From Candidatus Oscillochloris fontis (GTDB lineage: Bacteria; Chloroflexota; Chloroflexia; Chloroflexales; Chloroflexaceae), in assembly GCF_004138135.1 (NCBI RefSeq), contig NZ_RYFD01000023.1:1-64000 (forward strand): a DNA stretch of 64,000 nt. The letters are read 5' to 3'. A model generated the notes under the pieces. The model did no database searches. It was not told the DNA's origin and saw nothing but the letters and a program-made list of their open reading frames with translations. The translations under genes were made by a program, and so were the position numbers. Below, in pieces: positions 1-9,679 of this stretch. Each line of letters begins with the position of its first letter. Position 1 is the stretch's first letter.

Positions 1-79
1 GTGGCTCGTCCATAGCGGTAGTATGCCGGATTCTACTGATTCTCGCAACTCAGGAGTGACCCACCCTGAACGGATACGA

Positions 80-1357
80 CTACACTTCCCCCTGCATCAA
101 CGCGACCAATTCGCGCTGATCATCCACATCGTAGGGGCCAAGGACGGCCACATGGAGCGCCTCAGGCAACAAGAGGCGCTGCGCCACCTGCTGAATCTGC
201 GCCGCCGTCACCGCCTCAACCTCCGCCACCACCTGCTCAACCGGTATCACATGATCATAGCGCAGCATATGGGCACCATTACGCGAGGCAACCGACCATG
301 TATCTTCGAGCGAGAGCAGAATGCCACCCTTCACCTGCTCCTTCACCATCGCCAACTCCTCCGCCGTGACCCCATGACGCACCAGATCGTGCAGCATATC
401 ACGGCAGATCACCAGCCCATCGCGCAGCGACTCCGGCTCAACACTCCCATAGATCACCCACATACCGGTATCCGAGAGTTCGGTATGGTAGGAACCAACG
501 CTATAGGCCATCCCATTCTCTTCGCGCAGCACCTGGAAGAGGCGTGAAGACATCCCACCACCCAAAACTGAATCGAGCACCTGTAATGCCCGCCGTTCCG
601 GGTCGTTATAAGAGAGACCGGGTACACCCAAGCAGAAGTTACCCTGTTCAATATCGCGCACCATGAGCTTCACCTGGGGGCCACGACAGGCTTGTGGGAT
701 CAGCAACGGGGCGGGTGGCAACCCAGGTGGCAGATCAACAAAAGCACGATCCACCGCCTCAACCACCTGATCAACCGTAATATTGCCCGCCACTGAAATG
801 ACCATCGTATTACGATTGTAGTGGCGCTGAAAGAAATCAATCAGGTCACTGCGCGAAGTCGCTGCGACCGTCTCGACACTCCCGGCAATATCGCGCCCCA
901 AGGGCTGTTCGCCCCACATCACCTGTTGAAGCAGTTCATGGATCAGATCGCTCGGCGAATCCTGAATCCCCCGGATCTCCTCAATAATGACGCGGCGCTC
1001 CTTCTCCAGTTCGCGAAGATCAAAGAGCGGGTGGGTGAGCATATCCGCCAACACCGCGAGGGCACGATCAAAATGGATCGTGGCCACCTTCGCCCAATAG
1101 ACGGTTGATTCATACGATGTCGAGGCATTCAGGATGCCCCCCACCCCCTCAACCGCCTCAGAGATCTGGCGTGCGGTGGGGAAGGCGTGGCTACCCTTAA
1201 AACACATATGCTCAATGAAATGGGCCGCACCGGCGTGGACATCCGGTTCATGGCGCGATCCGGCGTGAACAAAGCAGCCAATAGACACCGAGTAGGTGTG
1301 AGGCAACGGCTCAACCAAGATCCGCAATCCGGTGGGGGTCGTAATCAGTTCTGGCAT
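80..1357 (-). CDS. M16 family zinc peptidase
   Basis: A 425-residue protein of the insulinase/mitochondrial-processing-peptidase family. The inverted zinc motif HFIEH is at residues 46-50 (ligands His46 and His50, catalytic Glu49). A glutamate in RRVIIEEI, about 80 residues later, fits the third ligand. The length matches single-unit bacterial M16B proteins, which cleave small peptides and usually act as dimers. The second half has the expected inactive-repeat character. The gene reads leftward and ends near the window edge, so its downstream partner is not visible. No strong ribosome-binding site precedes the ATG; the upstream gap holds a hairpin repeat. The family call is secure; the substrate is unknown. 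Confidence 0.93.
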   Translation of the reverse strand: MPELITTPTGLRILVEPLPHTYSVSIGCFVHAGSRHEPDVHAGAAHFIEHMCFKGSHAFPTARQISEAVEGVGGILNASTSYESTVYWAKVATIHFDRALAVLADMLTHPLFDLRELEKERRVIIEEIRGIQDSPSDLIHELLQQVMWGEQPLGRDIAGSVETVAATSRSDLIDFFQRHYNRNTMVISVAGNITVDQVVEAVDRAFVDLPPGLPPAPLLIPQACRGPQVKLMVRDIEQGNFCLGVPGLSYNDPERRALQVLDSVLGGGMSSRLFQVLREENGMAYSVGSYHTELSDTGMWVIYGSVEPESLRDGLVICRDMLHDLVRHGVTAEELAMVKEQVKGGILLSLEDTWSVASRNGAHMLRYDHVIPVEQVVAEVEAVTAAQIQQVAQRLLLPEALHVAVLGPYDVDDQRELVALMQGEV

Positions 1358-1386
1358 AGGCTATACATCAATATCAATACGGAAGG

Positions 1387-1455
1387 AGGGGCGAAGCATC
1401 GCCCTTTAATATGGTGGGTACATGGTATGGATTAGAGGGCGATGCTTCGCCCCTA
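1387..1455. repeat. GGGGCGAAGCATCGCC hairpin repeat
   Basis: The two ends are inverted copies (GGGGCGAAGCATCGCC and GGCGATGCTTCGCCCC) around a loop of about 35 bp. The same arms bound the repeat at 12852-12990, so this is a dispersed family. No direct repeat flanks it clearly. It lies between the M16 gene and the sensor gene. Confidence 0.75.
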
Positions 1456-1460
1456 CGATT

Positions 1461-2978
1461 TCACACATCATGGAGTTCATGCCAGAACTCCAAATACTGC
1501 TCACTCGTATTTGTCTCAGAATCAATCGTAGTACGTTGCACCGTAAAAGAGCGCTGTTCGGGTAACTTACCAACATGTACCAACAACTCCGGGCGCGCCG
1601 GATCAGGGCCGGGAATCAACTCGATCCGCACATGCGGCTGGGTCTCTAAGAGATGCCAGACGGCACTGTAGGTCAGGCCCACCAACTCACGGGGATGGCG
1701 TCCGATAATTGTATTACAGAAGAGGTGATTAGCGGCAACCAAACGCTCGCCCGCATCAAGCAGAAGCACCCCATACGCGAGGCTATCAAACACCACCCGC
1801 AGCGCATTCCGCGAACGTTGGAGTTGCTGGGTACGCTCCTCAACCAGATCCTCTAAGACATGGGCCTGATCGGTGAGCCGCCCGACCAACTGGACATTCG
1901 CGCAGGCCGCCGCCACCATATGGGTAAAGACCGTCAGTAGTGACCAAATATTAGCCGAGAACCCACCATTCCCCGGATGCAGCAACACAAAACTGCCAAT
2001 CGTCAAGCCATGATGGGTGAGGGGCAACGCCAGACATGTCGTATCAGGAACCGGGGTCGTCGAAACAATCCGTTGGGTAGACCAAGCCAAGTGGGCCGAA
2101 GGGGCGGCCAATTCAGCATAGGACTCCCAGATATTTACTGGGCCAGGGAGCACCGGATGGATGACCGCATTGGAGGGATCATCCTTCTCGTCGCTCAGGA
2201 AGAGCAAGCCCCAACGCGCACCAAAGACTGCCGAACCCTTCTTATTGAGCATCGCCGCCAATTCCGGCAGGCTCCGCTCCGCCGAAAGGAACTGGGTCAT
2301 GTTCAACAGGGTCATCGCTTGGTCGCGGCGCTGACGTTCACTCGCCTGGTAGCGAGCGGCGCTTAACGTCACCCCCAATAATGCCCCTACCCCCTCCAGC
2401 ATCACCAGATCCTGGCTATTAAAGGCGTTATTCGTGGGGCGATACCCCGTCAGAACGCCAAATGTCTGGTTAGCCTGACGGATCGGAGTCGCAATCGCAC
2501 TCCCCTGTTTCGGTTGTTCTCCATGGTGAAGCCAGCGCTGATCACGCGCAATATCGGGGAGTACCACACTACTCCCATTCCGCATTACCCAGCCAGCTAA
2601 GCCCTTTTCGATCACCATGCGAGCCACATTGGTATCAATATGTTGAATCTTACCTTCAACAACATACAACGCCAACTCTATTTGCACCCCTGGAGCACTC
2701 AAGATGATACCCGCTGCGATCCCCATCGTACTCAAAATCGCCCGCAAGGTCTGTTCAACCAACTGTTCAGCCGCCAACGCCTCACGTGCTTCAATTGCCA
2801 ACTGGGCCAGCAGCGAGGTACGCCGCATCTGTTCATCAATCACTTCCTGAACAACCGAAGGGATCAGTTCCATTTCAGCGCGCAACCGAGCATTCTCTGC
2901 CTGAAGTTCGGCTAACTGTTGGTTCAGATCACTGGCTGGAGAAACCCCATCAGGTGGGACAGATAGCGGCGTCGTCAT
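1461..2978 (-). CDS. GAF-GAF-PAS sensor protein without a kinase domain
   Basis: A 505-residue cytoplasmic protein. A coiled-coil stretch (about residues 15-60) is followed by a GAF-like domain (about 65-215), a second GAF-like domain (about 230-385), a heptad-rich linker containing LEDLVEERTQQLQRSRNALR, and a PAS-like domain (about 400-500). The linker-PAS arrangement is typical of histidine kinases, but the protein stops after the PAS domain with no H-box and no HATPase domain. It probably senses a ligand or redox state and passes the signal to a partner not encoded next to it. The ATG at 2978 gives a plausible start. The domain assignment is by sequence feel only. Confidence 0.72.
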   Translation of the reverse strand: MTTPLSVPPDGVSPASDLNQQLAELQAENARLRAEMELIPSVVQEVIDEQMRRTSLLAQLAIEAREALAAEQLVEQTLRAILSTMGIAAGIILSAPGVQIELALYVVEGKIQHIDTNVARMVIEKGLAGWVMRNGSSVVLPDIARDQRWLHHGEQPKQGSAIATPIRQANQTFGVLTGYRPTNNAFNSQDLVMLEGVGALLGVTLSAARYQASERQRRDQAMTLLNMTQFLSAERSLPELAAMLNKKGSAVFGARWGLLFLSDEKDDPSNAVIHPVLPGPVNIWESYAELAAPSAHLAWSTQRIVSTTPVPDTTCLALPLTHHGLTIGSFVLLHPGNGGFSANIWSLLTVFTHMVAAACANVQLVGRLTDQAHVLEDLVEERTQQLQRSRNALRVVFDSLAYGVLLLDAGERLVAANHLFCNTIIGRHPRELVGLTYSAVWHLLETQPHVRIELIPGPDPARPELLVHVGKLPEQRSFTVQRTTIDSETNTSEQYLEFWHELHDV

Positions 2979-3036
2979 GACATCACCTCACTACACATTG
3001 CCGACGCAGAAGGCATTGGCAACAATTCAAAACAGA

Positions 3037-4995
3037 TCACGCTTCCCGCGCTTCCAACCACACAAACTGGTAGGGAGACAATAGCAGTCCCTCATCTGCG
3101 TTCACTGCCGTTCCGCTATGAAGATCTTTAAAGTGGTAACCCATCCCATAGAGGCGCAAGCGGTTGGCACTAAAATCCTGGGGGCACTCGGAGAAATTTG
3201 CCACCACCAACAGACGTTGCCCATGATGCTGCCGAATATAGCCTAGCAGGTGGGAGCTACCAGTATCGATCACGGTCATATCACCTCCTGCCAGAGCCGG
3301 TAGGTGCTTGCGCAGGCCAATCAGCCGGAGTAGTTCACGGTAGATGGTACCTTCGGGGTACTGCGGGTCTTCCCAGCGTGTATGTTTATTCCAATCAAAG
3401 GCAACCCGATGTACCCAGCGACTATCATCGGCCTTAGCCGGGATCGTAACATAGCTATAATCATTGCATGTAGCGACTTCGTCCCCGCTATAGATCAGTG
3501 GAATACCACCAATACTCAGTATAATACTATGTAAAAGCAAGATACGTCGAATAGCCATATCAATCAAGGTCGAATCTTGGGTCTGAATAGCTTGCTCCAA
3601 CCCCGCAAGTGAGGCTAATGTCCCCGAAACCCGCCCATCCCCGGTCTCTGGGTTGACCTGAAACGGAACGCCTCGCGCAAACGAACCCGGAAACTCACCG
3701 GTGTAGAAGGCAGTAAGAAACCGCCGATGGCCACGTGGATCAATTCCAACCTGGCGGGCATCCTGATCATCGAAAGTCCAACCAATATCATCGTGACAAC
3801 GCAGATAATTGACCCACGCACAGCCATCCGCAATCTTCCAACGAGTACGCAGGGCATGGGCCAACAGGCGCACTTCGCGGGTCGCCAAGGCTTCCCAACA
3901 GAGCGACATCAGCAAGGGATTGTACGAGAGTTGGCTCTCACCCGGCCCAATATAGCGTACCACCTCATCAGGATGCACTATCGCCTCCGACTTGAAGCAG
4001 AGTGCTGGGGCAGCAATACGGGCCAGGGCATTGTAGGCTTGTATGATGAGGTGTGCCTCAGGGCGATTCTCACAACTGGTACCGAGTTGCTTCCAAATGA
4101 AAGCCACCGCATCTAGGCGCAAGATCTCAACCCCGGCATTGGCCAGGAAGAGCATCTCGGCGGCCATCGCCCGAAAGACCTCTGGATTCCGGTAGTTAAG
4201 ATCCCACTGGAAGCCATTGAAGGTCGTCCAGATCCAGCGGCGCATGCCTTCGTGCCAGGTAAAACTACCCCGCCGCGACACAGGAAAGATCGGGCGCAGG
4301 GTCGCATCATACTGATCGGGCAGGGTACGATCAGGAAAGAGGAGGTAAAAGTCCTGATACTCATGTTCGCCTGCACGTGCCCGCCTCGCCCACTCGTGTT
4401 CATCAGAAGTATGGTTACAGACAAAGTCGAGTACCAAACTGATCCCATCATTGCGCAGGAGTTTGGCTAATTCGGCCAGTTCACGCAAGGTACCGAGGGC
4501 CGGATTGATCGTGCGATAACTATTGACCGCATAGCCGCCATCATTCTTGTCCGAGGGAACATCAAAGATCGGCATCAGATGAAGGTAGGTGATGCCAAGT
4601 TGTTTGAGGTAGGGCAGACGATCACGCAACCCGGCCAAGCTGCCCGCAAAGAGATCAACATAGAGGACTGCACCAATCATCCGCTGCGACTGGAACCATT
4701 CGGGGTCAGCCTCGCGGCACTCATCAAGATCGCGGAGTGACTGGTGACGGGCGAACCAAGCGCGGGCGGCGAGCACCAGCACCTGTTCGAGTTGGAAGAA
4801 GAAATCGTACTCGTGACCATAAAGTTGGAAGAGTAGGCCAAAAAGCCGCTCCCACTCACGGGTCAGACGGGCTTCAAAGGTACGCCAAGCTCCCGGATCG
4901 GAGTCAGCGTCATTATTGAATGTGCTACGCACCCGTGGTAGAAGCCGATACAGCGATCGCCTGGCACGATCCCGTATCCAGTCTATGTCGTTCAT
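3037..4995 (-). CDS. ams: Amylosucrase / sucrose hydrolase (GH13)
   Basis: A 652-residue glycoside hydrolase of family 13, amylosucrase type. It transfers glucose from sucrose to alpha-glucan and releases fructose, or simply hydrolyses sucrose. The helical N-terminal domain that marks amylosucrases spans about residues 1-105. GH13 motifs follow: DFVCNH (190-195), RLDAVAF with nucleophile Asp295, KSEAI with acid/base Glu337, and RCHDD with His401/Asp402. Spacings are close to those of the Neisseria enzyme. The C-terminal beta domain is complete. No signal peptide is visible, so it should act in the cytoplasm. Separating polymerase from hydrolase needs the acceptor-site residues, which I did not resolve. 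Confidence 0.9.
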   Translation of the reverse strand: MNDIDWIRDRARRSLYRLLPRVRSTFNNDADSDPGAWRTFEARLTREWERLFGLLFQLYGHEYDFFFQLEQVLVLAARAWFARHQSLRDLDECREADPEWFQSQRMIGAVLYVDLFAGSLAGLRDRLPYLKQLGITYLHLMPIFDVPSDKNDGGYAVNSYRTINPALGTLRELAELAKLLRNDGISLVLDFVCNHTSDEHEWARRARAGEHEYQDFYLLFPDRTLPDQYDATLRPIFPVSRRGSFTWHEGMRRWIWTTFNGFQWDLNYRNPEVFRAMAAEMLFLANAGVEILRLDAVAFIWKQLGTSCENRPEAHLIIQAYNALARIAAPALCFKSEAIVHPDEVVRYIGPGESQLSYNPLLMSLCWEALATREVRLLAHALRTRWKIADGCAWVNYLRCHDDIGWTFDDQDARQVGIDPRGHRRFLTAFYTGEFPGSFARGVPFQVNPETGDGRVSGTLASLAGLEQAIQTQDSTLIDMAIRRILLLHSIILSIGGIPLIYSGDEVATCNDYSYVTIPAKADDSRWVHRVAFDWNKHTRWEDPQYPEGTIYRELLRLIGLRKHLPALAGGDMTVIDTGSSHLLGYIRQHHGQRLLVVANFSECPQDFSANRLRLYGMGYHFKDLHSGTAVNADEGLLLSPYQFVWLEAREA

Positions 4996-5096
4996 AGCGC
5001 TCCGCTACAAAAGCCAGAACTGATACGGCTATTATAGCGGTAAACGTCCGCTTCTGGGGCGTAGTATAAAATATCGGGTGTTTTTTGGCGGCGCAT

Positions 5097-5145
5097 GGCT
5101 TCGGCAAGCTCAGCCAGCGGTGCGCTGGCTGAGCTTGTCGAAGCC
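5097..5145. repeat. Long perfect-arm hairpin, possible terminator
   Basis: Arms of about 23 bp (starting GGCTTCGGCAAGCTCAGCC) pair around a 3-bp loop. The sequence class GGCTTCGACAAGCTCAGCCAGC recurs near 60200 and 60610 in this window, so it is a dispersed palindrome. It sits just past the stop of the kinase gene at 5157 and upstream of the amylosucrase start, where it could also terminate transcription. There is no T-tract. Confidence 0.6.
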
Positions 5146-5156
5146 ACCGTATTGAT

Positions 5157-6077
5157 CTATGGCCTCTGAACCAACATGCTGGCCACCAGAATAGGCAGCA
5201 AGGTCAGACCGGGGTTGAAGGCGACCTGGGATGAATCAGTGGCGGGGAGGCTGAAGGGTACATGGGGCTGGCCCAAATGCGCGGGCCAAATCAGATCAAT
5301 CATCTGCTCGCACACCGCCTGATTGACATGCGCATCAATGAACAGGCGATCACTCCTGCGGCCATCAGCATCAATAATCGCCCGATCCAAGTGCATGCCC
5401 GGCACGGTTCGCCGTTCAACCTGATCAAGAAACGGGGCTAAACCAGCAAAGTTGGCTGTCTGACGCAATAAGATCTCCATCCGTTGCGCCGACTCTTTGG
5501 GGAAACGCTCATAGCCATGCGCAATGTGGAAGCGCACCACTAGGTTGCTATGGCGACGTTGCCGCGCCACATAGCGCCGTGCTGCGCGGTCGTTGGCATC
5601 CTGGAACGCCAAAACCTGTGCAGGTGCATAACCACGTTCGGTTGTATCGCGTTGAAACCGCCAGTGTTGATGCAGGGCATCGTCTGGATCGAGGTAAACG
5701 GTCAGATCAAAGAGGTTCGCGAGTGAAGACGGAGTAAGCGTGAGCATCCCATACGCAATGACCAACCCGGTTGCGGCAACTGCCTCAGGATCACGCAGGA
5801 TGCCGGTATCGTGATCATAGACCGGCTTCTGGATTGTGCCCCCCGCCCGCAGAGCCTCCAGATGGGTTGCCATCAGGGTCAAATCATTCGCGTCGGGGTC
5901 CGCCCCGGCCAAACCACGGGCCAGCCGTTCAGCACGGCTAAAGCGCTGGTAATCATCGAGGCAGATGGGAGTAACCCCCTGCTGACCGAGGATGCGCGCC
6001 ACTCCGTGGGTGAGCGTCGTCTTGCCGGTGCCACTATCACCGACAATACCGAGCATACGCGGGCGAGGTGCGTTCAT
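5157..6077 (-). CDS. Phosphoribulokinase / uridine kinase family P-loop kinase
   Basis: A 306-residue P-loop kinase. Walker A GDSGTGKT is at residues 13-20, then LDDYQRF and the KPVYDHDTG motif (84-92) typical of phosphoribulokinase. If it is a phosphoribulokinase, it makes ribulose-1,5-bisphosphate from ribulose-5-phosphate for the Calvin cycle, which some Chloroflexales use. The open frame extends 59 codons further upstream into the transaldolase gene; I use the ATG just before MLGIVGDSG because the extra part is antisense-like low-quality protein. It lies 49 bp downstream of the transaldolase gene, probably in one operon, which fits pentose-phosphate metabolism. No RuBisCO is in the window, so a uridine-kinase-like role remains possible. 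Confidence 0.78.
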   Translation of the reverse strand: MNAPRPRMLGIVGDSGTGKTTLTHGVARILGQQGVTPICLDDYQRFSRAERLARGLAGADPDANDLTLMATHLEALRAGGTIQKPVYDHDTGILRDPEAVAATGLVIAYGMLTLTPSSLANLFDLTVYLDPDDALHQHWRFQRDTTERGYAPAQVLAFQDANDRAARRYVARQRRHSNLVVRFHIAHGYERFPKESAQRMEILLRQTANFAGLAPFLDQVERRTVPGMHLDRAIIDADGRRSDRLFIDAHVNQAVCEQMIDLIWPAHLGQPHVPFSLPATDSSQVAFNPGLTLLPILVASMLVQRP

Positions 6078-6126
6078 GGTAGGAAGGAGCAGCAGGTGGA
6101 GCGCACCTGCTGCCCATTGCGCAATT

Positions 6127-6774
6127 CTAGTTGCGGGCCTTCCAGTCAGCGAGGAACTGCTCAATACCCCGGTCGGTGAGCGGGTGGCGCATCGCTTGCT
6201 GCAACACCTTGAAGGGGCAGGTGGCAATATCGGCACCGGCCAGGGCGCTATCAATCACATGGCGCGGGTGGCGGATGGAGGCCGCTAGAATGCGGGTCGT
6301 GATCTCAGAGTCGCTCTTGTAAATCCGGCTGATTTCGCGGATAAGTTCCATGCCATCCACACCTGTGTCATCAACCCGCCCAATGAAGGGGCTGACCACA
6401 AAGGCTCCCGCACGCGCCGCCATGAGTGCCTGGGCAGCATTGAAGATGAGCGTGACATTGGTGCGAATACCATCACGAGCCAGTTGGTAGACCGCCTTCA
6501 AACCCTCGGTGGTACAGGGAACCTTGACGATCACGTTGGAGTGCCATGTCGCAAATTCGCGGCCCTCCTTGACCATTCCTTCACCATCGAGCGAGATCGC
6601 TTCGGCACTGATCGGGCCATCAACCAACTCGGCGATCTCCGTAATCACGGACTTGAAGTCAACGCCCTTCTCTTTGGCGATCAGGGTCGGATTGGTTGTT
6701 ACGCCACTGAGAATCCCCCACGAAGCCGCTTCGCGGATCTCACTAACATTCGCAGTGTCGAGAAAGAGCTGCAT
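6127..6774 (-). CDS. Transaldolase / fructose-6-phosphate aldolase (TalC type)
   Basis: A 215-residue small transaldolase. It starts with [10 protein letters not shown], has GVTTNPTL at residues 24-31, and has the Schiff-base lysine in VIVKVP (Lys84). The length matches the short TalC/FSA subfamily, which forms decamers or pentamers. It moves three-carbon units between sugar phosphates in the non-oxidative pentose phosphate pathway. GGAAC upstream of the ATG is a modest ribosome-binding site, and a divergent extended -10 lies at 6816-6824. Transaldolase versus aldolase activity cannot be settled by reading. Confidence 0.9.
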   Translation of the reverse strand: MQLFLDTANVSEIREAASWGILSGVTTNPTLIAKEKGVDFKSVITEIAELVDGPISAEAISLDGEGMVKEGREFATWHSNVIVKVPCTTEGLKAVYQLARDGIRTNVTLIFNAAQALMAARAGAFVVSPFIGRVDDTGVDGMELIREISRIYKSDSEITTRILAASIRHPRHVIDSALAGADIATCPFKVLQQAMRHPLTDRGIEQFLADWKARN

Positions 6775-6815
6775 CTGGTGTTCCTTAATACACTATCACT
6801 GGTCGGAATGGCGCT

Positions 6816-6824
6816 AGTATAGCA
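6816..6824 (-). promoter_or_regulatory. Extended -10 promoter of the transaldolase gene
   Basis: On the minus strand the sequence reads TGCTATACT, an extended -10 box, about 42 bp upstream of the transaldolase ATG. No clear -35 is seen. A nearly identical block (TAGTATAGCATAGTGGAT versus TGGTATAGTATAGTGGAT) recurs at the promoter of the rightward gene at 7153, so the two ends of this gap are direct repeats. Confidence 0.5.
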
Positions 6825-6871
6825 TAGTGGATATGGCACTTATGGGGTATTTCTTTCACCCTTTGGGTAAG

Positions 6872-7065
6872 CCTCCTGGCGGGGGTTCGGGGGAGGCTTC
6901 GCCTCCCCCGAAGAACTTTTTTCTCGTATGGTGGCGGCTTCGCCGCCACCATACGAGAAAAAAGAGGGTCTGGGGCGCAGCCCCAAGCGTGGTTTTTAGG
7001 GCGGTAGCCCTAAAGTTCATGTCAATGGGCGGCGAAGTCGGCCCCACACCCCCACCGGAGGTGAC
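6872..7065. repeat. Hairpin array, degenerate member of the CAGGGCATG repeat family
   Basis: Four consecutive hairpins fill this gene-free gap. They are a 12-bp stem at 6886-6912, a 22-bp stem around TGGCGGC/GCCGCCA at 6917-6963, TGGGGC/GCCCCA at 6971-6985, and AGGGC/GCCCT just after. Order and sequence match the reverse complement of the element at 24155-24307. Its CAGGGCATG ends and target duplication are not recognisable here. No gene is seen in 6825-7105. Confidence 0.65.
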
Positions 7066-7105
7066 GTTGCCCCTACGGCTGTGAACGATCAGGGCAATGG
7101 GCATC

Positions 7106-7133
7106 CTGACAAGGAATTCTGGTATAGTATAGT
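7106..7133 (+). promoter_or_regulatory. Promoter of the agmatine/glycerol gene run
   Basis: CTGACA (7106-7111) and TATAGT (7128-7133) are spaced by 16 bp. A second overlapping TGGTATAGT (7120-7128) would act as an extended -10. The predicted transcription start is about 13 bp before the ATG at 7153, so the leader is very short. This is the only obvious promoter before a run of closely packed rightward genes. Confidence 0.55.
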
Positions 7134-7152
7134 GGATGACCCACATGCATGC

Positions 7153-7617
7153 ATGAAGATCACTATGTACTATCCATTCTTCGTTTATGGCACGCTGAAA
7201 CCGGGCGAGCCAAACTATACCCGTCTCTTAGCAGGTCGAATTGTGGGCGAGGAATCCGCCACGCTCGCCGGTGCAGCGCTCTACACGGCTGGGCCGTTCC
7301 CGTTTATGGTACGCGAACCCGATCTGGTCGTTCCAGGCGATCGCGTCTTCGGCGCGTTGATCACGGTCGCAGCCGAGCAGTATGCGACCATGATGGTTGA
7401 TCTTGACCAGCTCGAAGCCTATACGGAGGGCGGTCGGGCGAATATGTATGAGCGTATCCTGCTCCCCGTCGAGACGACTACCGGCCCCCGTACCGCATGG
7501 GTCTACCTGGCGGGGCGGGAGGCACTGGCCCAGATCCGCGCTGGGCAGATGCGGCGCATTTCGGAGGGTGAGTGGCGTAGTGATGCGGCGGCGTTAGCCT
7601 ATTGGAGAAAGCAGTGA
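7153..7617 (+). CDS. Gamma-glutamylcyclotransferase-like (AIG2/GGCT) protein
   Basis: A protein of about 154 residues with the family signature FVYGTLKPGEPN near the N-terminus and a conserved acidic region (LDQLEAYTEGG) that should hold the general acid/base. Family members release 5-oxoproline from gamma-glutamyl amines or peptides. A GTG-initiated frame opens at 7081, but the first 24 residues overlap the promoter and look non-coding, so I start at MKITMYYPF. Its stop overlaps the GTG of the next gene (GTGA), indicating translational coupling. Next to agmatine genes it might act on gamma-glutamyl-polyamines; that is inference. Confidence 0.8.
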   Translation: MKITMYYPFFVYGTLKPGEPNYTRLLAGRIVGEESATLAGAALYTAGPFPFMVREPDLVVPGDRVFGALITVAAEQYATMMVDLDQLEAYTEGGRANMYERILLPVETTTGPRTAWVYLAGREALAQIRAGQMRRISEGEWRSDAAALAYWRKQ

Positions 7618-8498
7618 ATCGATCCCGAATAGTCCAGATTGGTCTCGTTCAGATGCAAATGATGAACGATCTGGAAGCGAATGCGCAGGCGGCAATCGCC
7701 GGTGTGCGTGAGGCTGCGGCCCAAGGTGCGCAGATTATCTGTCTGCCCGAACTCTTCCGTTCGCTCTATTTCTGTCAGAGTGAGGATCACGCCCACTTCG
7801 CCTTAGCCGAGGCCATCCCCGGCCCAAGTACCGAGCGCTTCGCGGCCCTAGCACGTGAGTTGGGGGTGGTGATCATTGCCAGCCTCTTTGAGAAGCGTGC
7901 CGAGGGGTTGTACCACAATACCGCCGTGGTGCTCGATGCCGATGGTACGCTGGTGGGGAAGTATCGCAAGATGCACATCCCCGATGATCCGCTCTTCTAT
8001 GAGAAGTTCTACTTTACCCCCGGCGATTTGGGCTTCCAGGTCTTTCAGACGCGCTTCGCCCGCGTGGGCGTGTTGGTCTGCTGGGATCAGTGGTACCCCG
8101 AAGCGGCGCGCCTCACCGCGCTGCGCGGGGCCGATCTGCTCTTCTACCCCACCGCGATTGGTTGGCATCCCAGCGAGAAGGCTGAGTATGGCGTCGCCCA
8201 GCATCAGAGTTGGGAGACGATCCAGCGCTCGCACGGGATTGCCAATGGCTGTTATGTGGTCAGTGTCAACCGCACCGGCCACGAGGGCGATCCGGCGGGT
8301 GGGATCGAGTTCTGGGGCCAGAGCTTCCTGAGTGACCCCAGCGGTACGATTCTGACCAAGGCACCTGTTGCAACGCCGGGTACCCTGGTGGCCGAGGTCG
8401 ATCTGGCCCGCCTGGATGTCCAGCGCACCCACTGGCCCTTCCTGCGCGACCGACGGATTGATGCGTATGGCGATATGACCCGCCGCTATATTGATTAG
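7614..8498 (+). CDS. aguB: N-carbamoylputrescine amidase
   Basis: A nitrilase-superfamily enzyme of 294 residues. It hydrolyses N-carbamoylputrescine to putrescine, CO2 and ammonia. The catalytic triad is visible: Glu46 in CLPELFR, Lys119 in KYRKMHIPDD, and Cys156 in LVCWDQWYPE. I choose GTG 7614 over the upstream TTG 7602 because GGAG lies 6 bp before it. The next gene is agmatine deiminase, which makes its substrate, so the specific assignment is well supported. Fold homologues act as homo-octamers. Confidence 0.93.
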   Translation: MNRSRIVQIGLVQMQMMNDLEANAQAAIAGVREAAAQGAQIICLPELFRSLYFCQSEDHAHFALAEAIPGPSTERFAALARELGVVIIASLFEKRAEGLYHNTAVVLDADGTLVGKYRKMHIPDDPLFYEKFYFTPGDLGFQVFQTRFARVGVLVCWDQWYPEAARLTALRGADLLFYPTAIGWHPSEKAEYGVAQHQSWETIQRSHGIANGCYVVSVNRTGHEGDPAGGIEFWGQSFLSDPSGTILTKAPVATPGTLVAEVDLARLDVQRTHWPFLRDRRIDAYGDMTRRYID

Positions 8499-8507
8499 GG
8501 ACTCAGC

Positions 8508-9554
8508 ATGACCACCCCCACCCTATTGGGATACCGCATGCCCGCCGAATGGGAGCCACATCAGGCAACGTGGCTCTCGTGGCCGCATAAGGAGGCGAGT
8601 TGGCCGGGTAAAATTGAGCAGATCCATCCCGTCTATGCGCAGATGGTCGCTGCGCTCGCCACCTCCGAGACGGTGCATATCAATGTGAATGATGAGGAGA
8701 TGGCCGCACAGGTGCGCGGCTATCTGGCGCAAGCCGATGCCAGTGGCAATATTCGCTTGCACTTCTGCCCGACCAATGATGCCTGGTGCCGCGACCATGG
8801 CGCGATCTTTGTGCGGCGTGCTGATGGTCAACTGGCCGCGACTGATTGGGGCTATAACGCCTGGGGCGATAAGTATCCGCCCTATGATCTCGATAACCAG
8901 ATTCCGGCTTCTATGGCCAACTATCTGGGTGTGCCACGCTTTGAGGGTGGTATGATCCTCGAAGGCGGCTCAATTGAGGTCAATGGGGCCGGGTTGCTGC
9001 TCACTTCCGAACAGTGTCTGCTCAACCCCAACCGTAACCCGGATCTGACCCAGGCACAGATCGAGGCCCGGCTGCGCGACTTCCTGGGGGTGCAACAGAT
9101 CCTCTGGTTGGGTGAGGGGATTGTCGGTGATGATACCGACGGTCATGTGGATGACATCAGCCGCTTTGTGGCCCGCGATACCATCCTCACAGCGGTGGAG
9201 GAAGATCCCAGCGACGAGAACTACCCCATTCTGCAAGCGAACCTGCGGCGGCTCGAACTCATGCGCGGGCTGGATGGGCAACCTCTGCGTATCATAACGA
9301 TTCCGATGCCGCCGCCGGTGATCTACGAGGATCAGCGCCTACCCGCCAGTTATGCCAACTTCTATATTGCCAACCGGGTGGTACTGGTTCCGTTCTATCA
9401 TCATCCGAATGATGCGCGAGCCGCAGACATCATTCAGGCATGTTTCCCCGACCGCCGCGTGGTGGGGATTGATTGTCGCGATATTATTTGGGGCTTAGGG
9501 GCATGGCATTGTTTGACCCAGCAGGTGCCGGGAGACTGTTCACACTTGGGGTAA
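8508..9554 (+). CDS. aguA: Agmatine deiminase with a repeat-derived C-terminus
   Basis: A 348-residue member of the guanidino-group-modifying (PPADI) family. It converts agmatine to N-carbamoylputrescine. N-terminal MPAEWEPHQATWLSWPH, the DNDAWCRDHG-like segment (here TNDAWCRDHGAIFV), GDDTDGHVDD and the catalytic Cys335 in WHCLTQQVP are all present. After QQVP, where family members usually end, the frame runs into a miniature element that supplies the last residues (about CSHLG) and the TAA stop. The enzyme core is intact, so activity is probably unaffected. It follows aguB by 9 bp. Confidence 0.94.
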   Translation: MTTPTLLGYRMPAEWEPHQATWLSWPHKEASWPGKIEQIHPVYAQMVAALATSETVHINVNDEEMAAQVRGYLAQADASGNIRLHFCPTNDAWCRDHGAIFVRRADGQLAATDWGYNAWGDKYPPYDLDNQIPASMANYLGVPRFEGGMILEGGSIEVNGAGLLLTSEQCLLNPNRNPDLTQAQIEARLRDFLGVQQILWLGEGIVGDDTDGHVDDISRFVARDTILTAVEEDPSDENYPILQANLRRLELMRGLDGQPLRIITIPMPPPVIYEDQRLPASYANFYIANRVVLVPFYHHPNDARAADIIQACFPDRRVVGIDCRDIIWGLGAWHCLTQQVPGDCSHLG

Positions 9555-9663
9555 TCAAAGCCCCTGATTGACGCCAAGGCGCAAAGACGCAAAGGTTGTA
9601 ATGGGGGCATATCTTGAAGACTTTGCGTCTTAGCGTCTTGGCGTCAAAACCGGGACGCATAGA
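9535..9663. mobile_element. Miniature inverted-repeat element, family A, copy 1
   Basis: Begins ACTGTTCACACTTGGGGTAA and carries the internal inverted block GACGCCAAGGCGCAAAG / CTTTGCGTC...GCGTC. It is flanked by the direct repeat CGGGAG (9529-9534 and 9664-9669). It lacks the outermost GTA of the left end, and the right terminal repeat is worn. It overlaps the aguA stop and ends directly at the dhaK ribosome-binding site. Other copies: 14642-14784 and 55260-55372. Confidence 0.72.
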
Positions 9664-9679
9664 CGGGAGGAGCCGCCGC

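Noticed and set aside
23-547. 174-residue rightward ORF at the window start
   Set aside because: It is antisense to the M16 peptidase and rich in His/Arg/Leu, as expected for a shadow frame.
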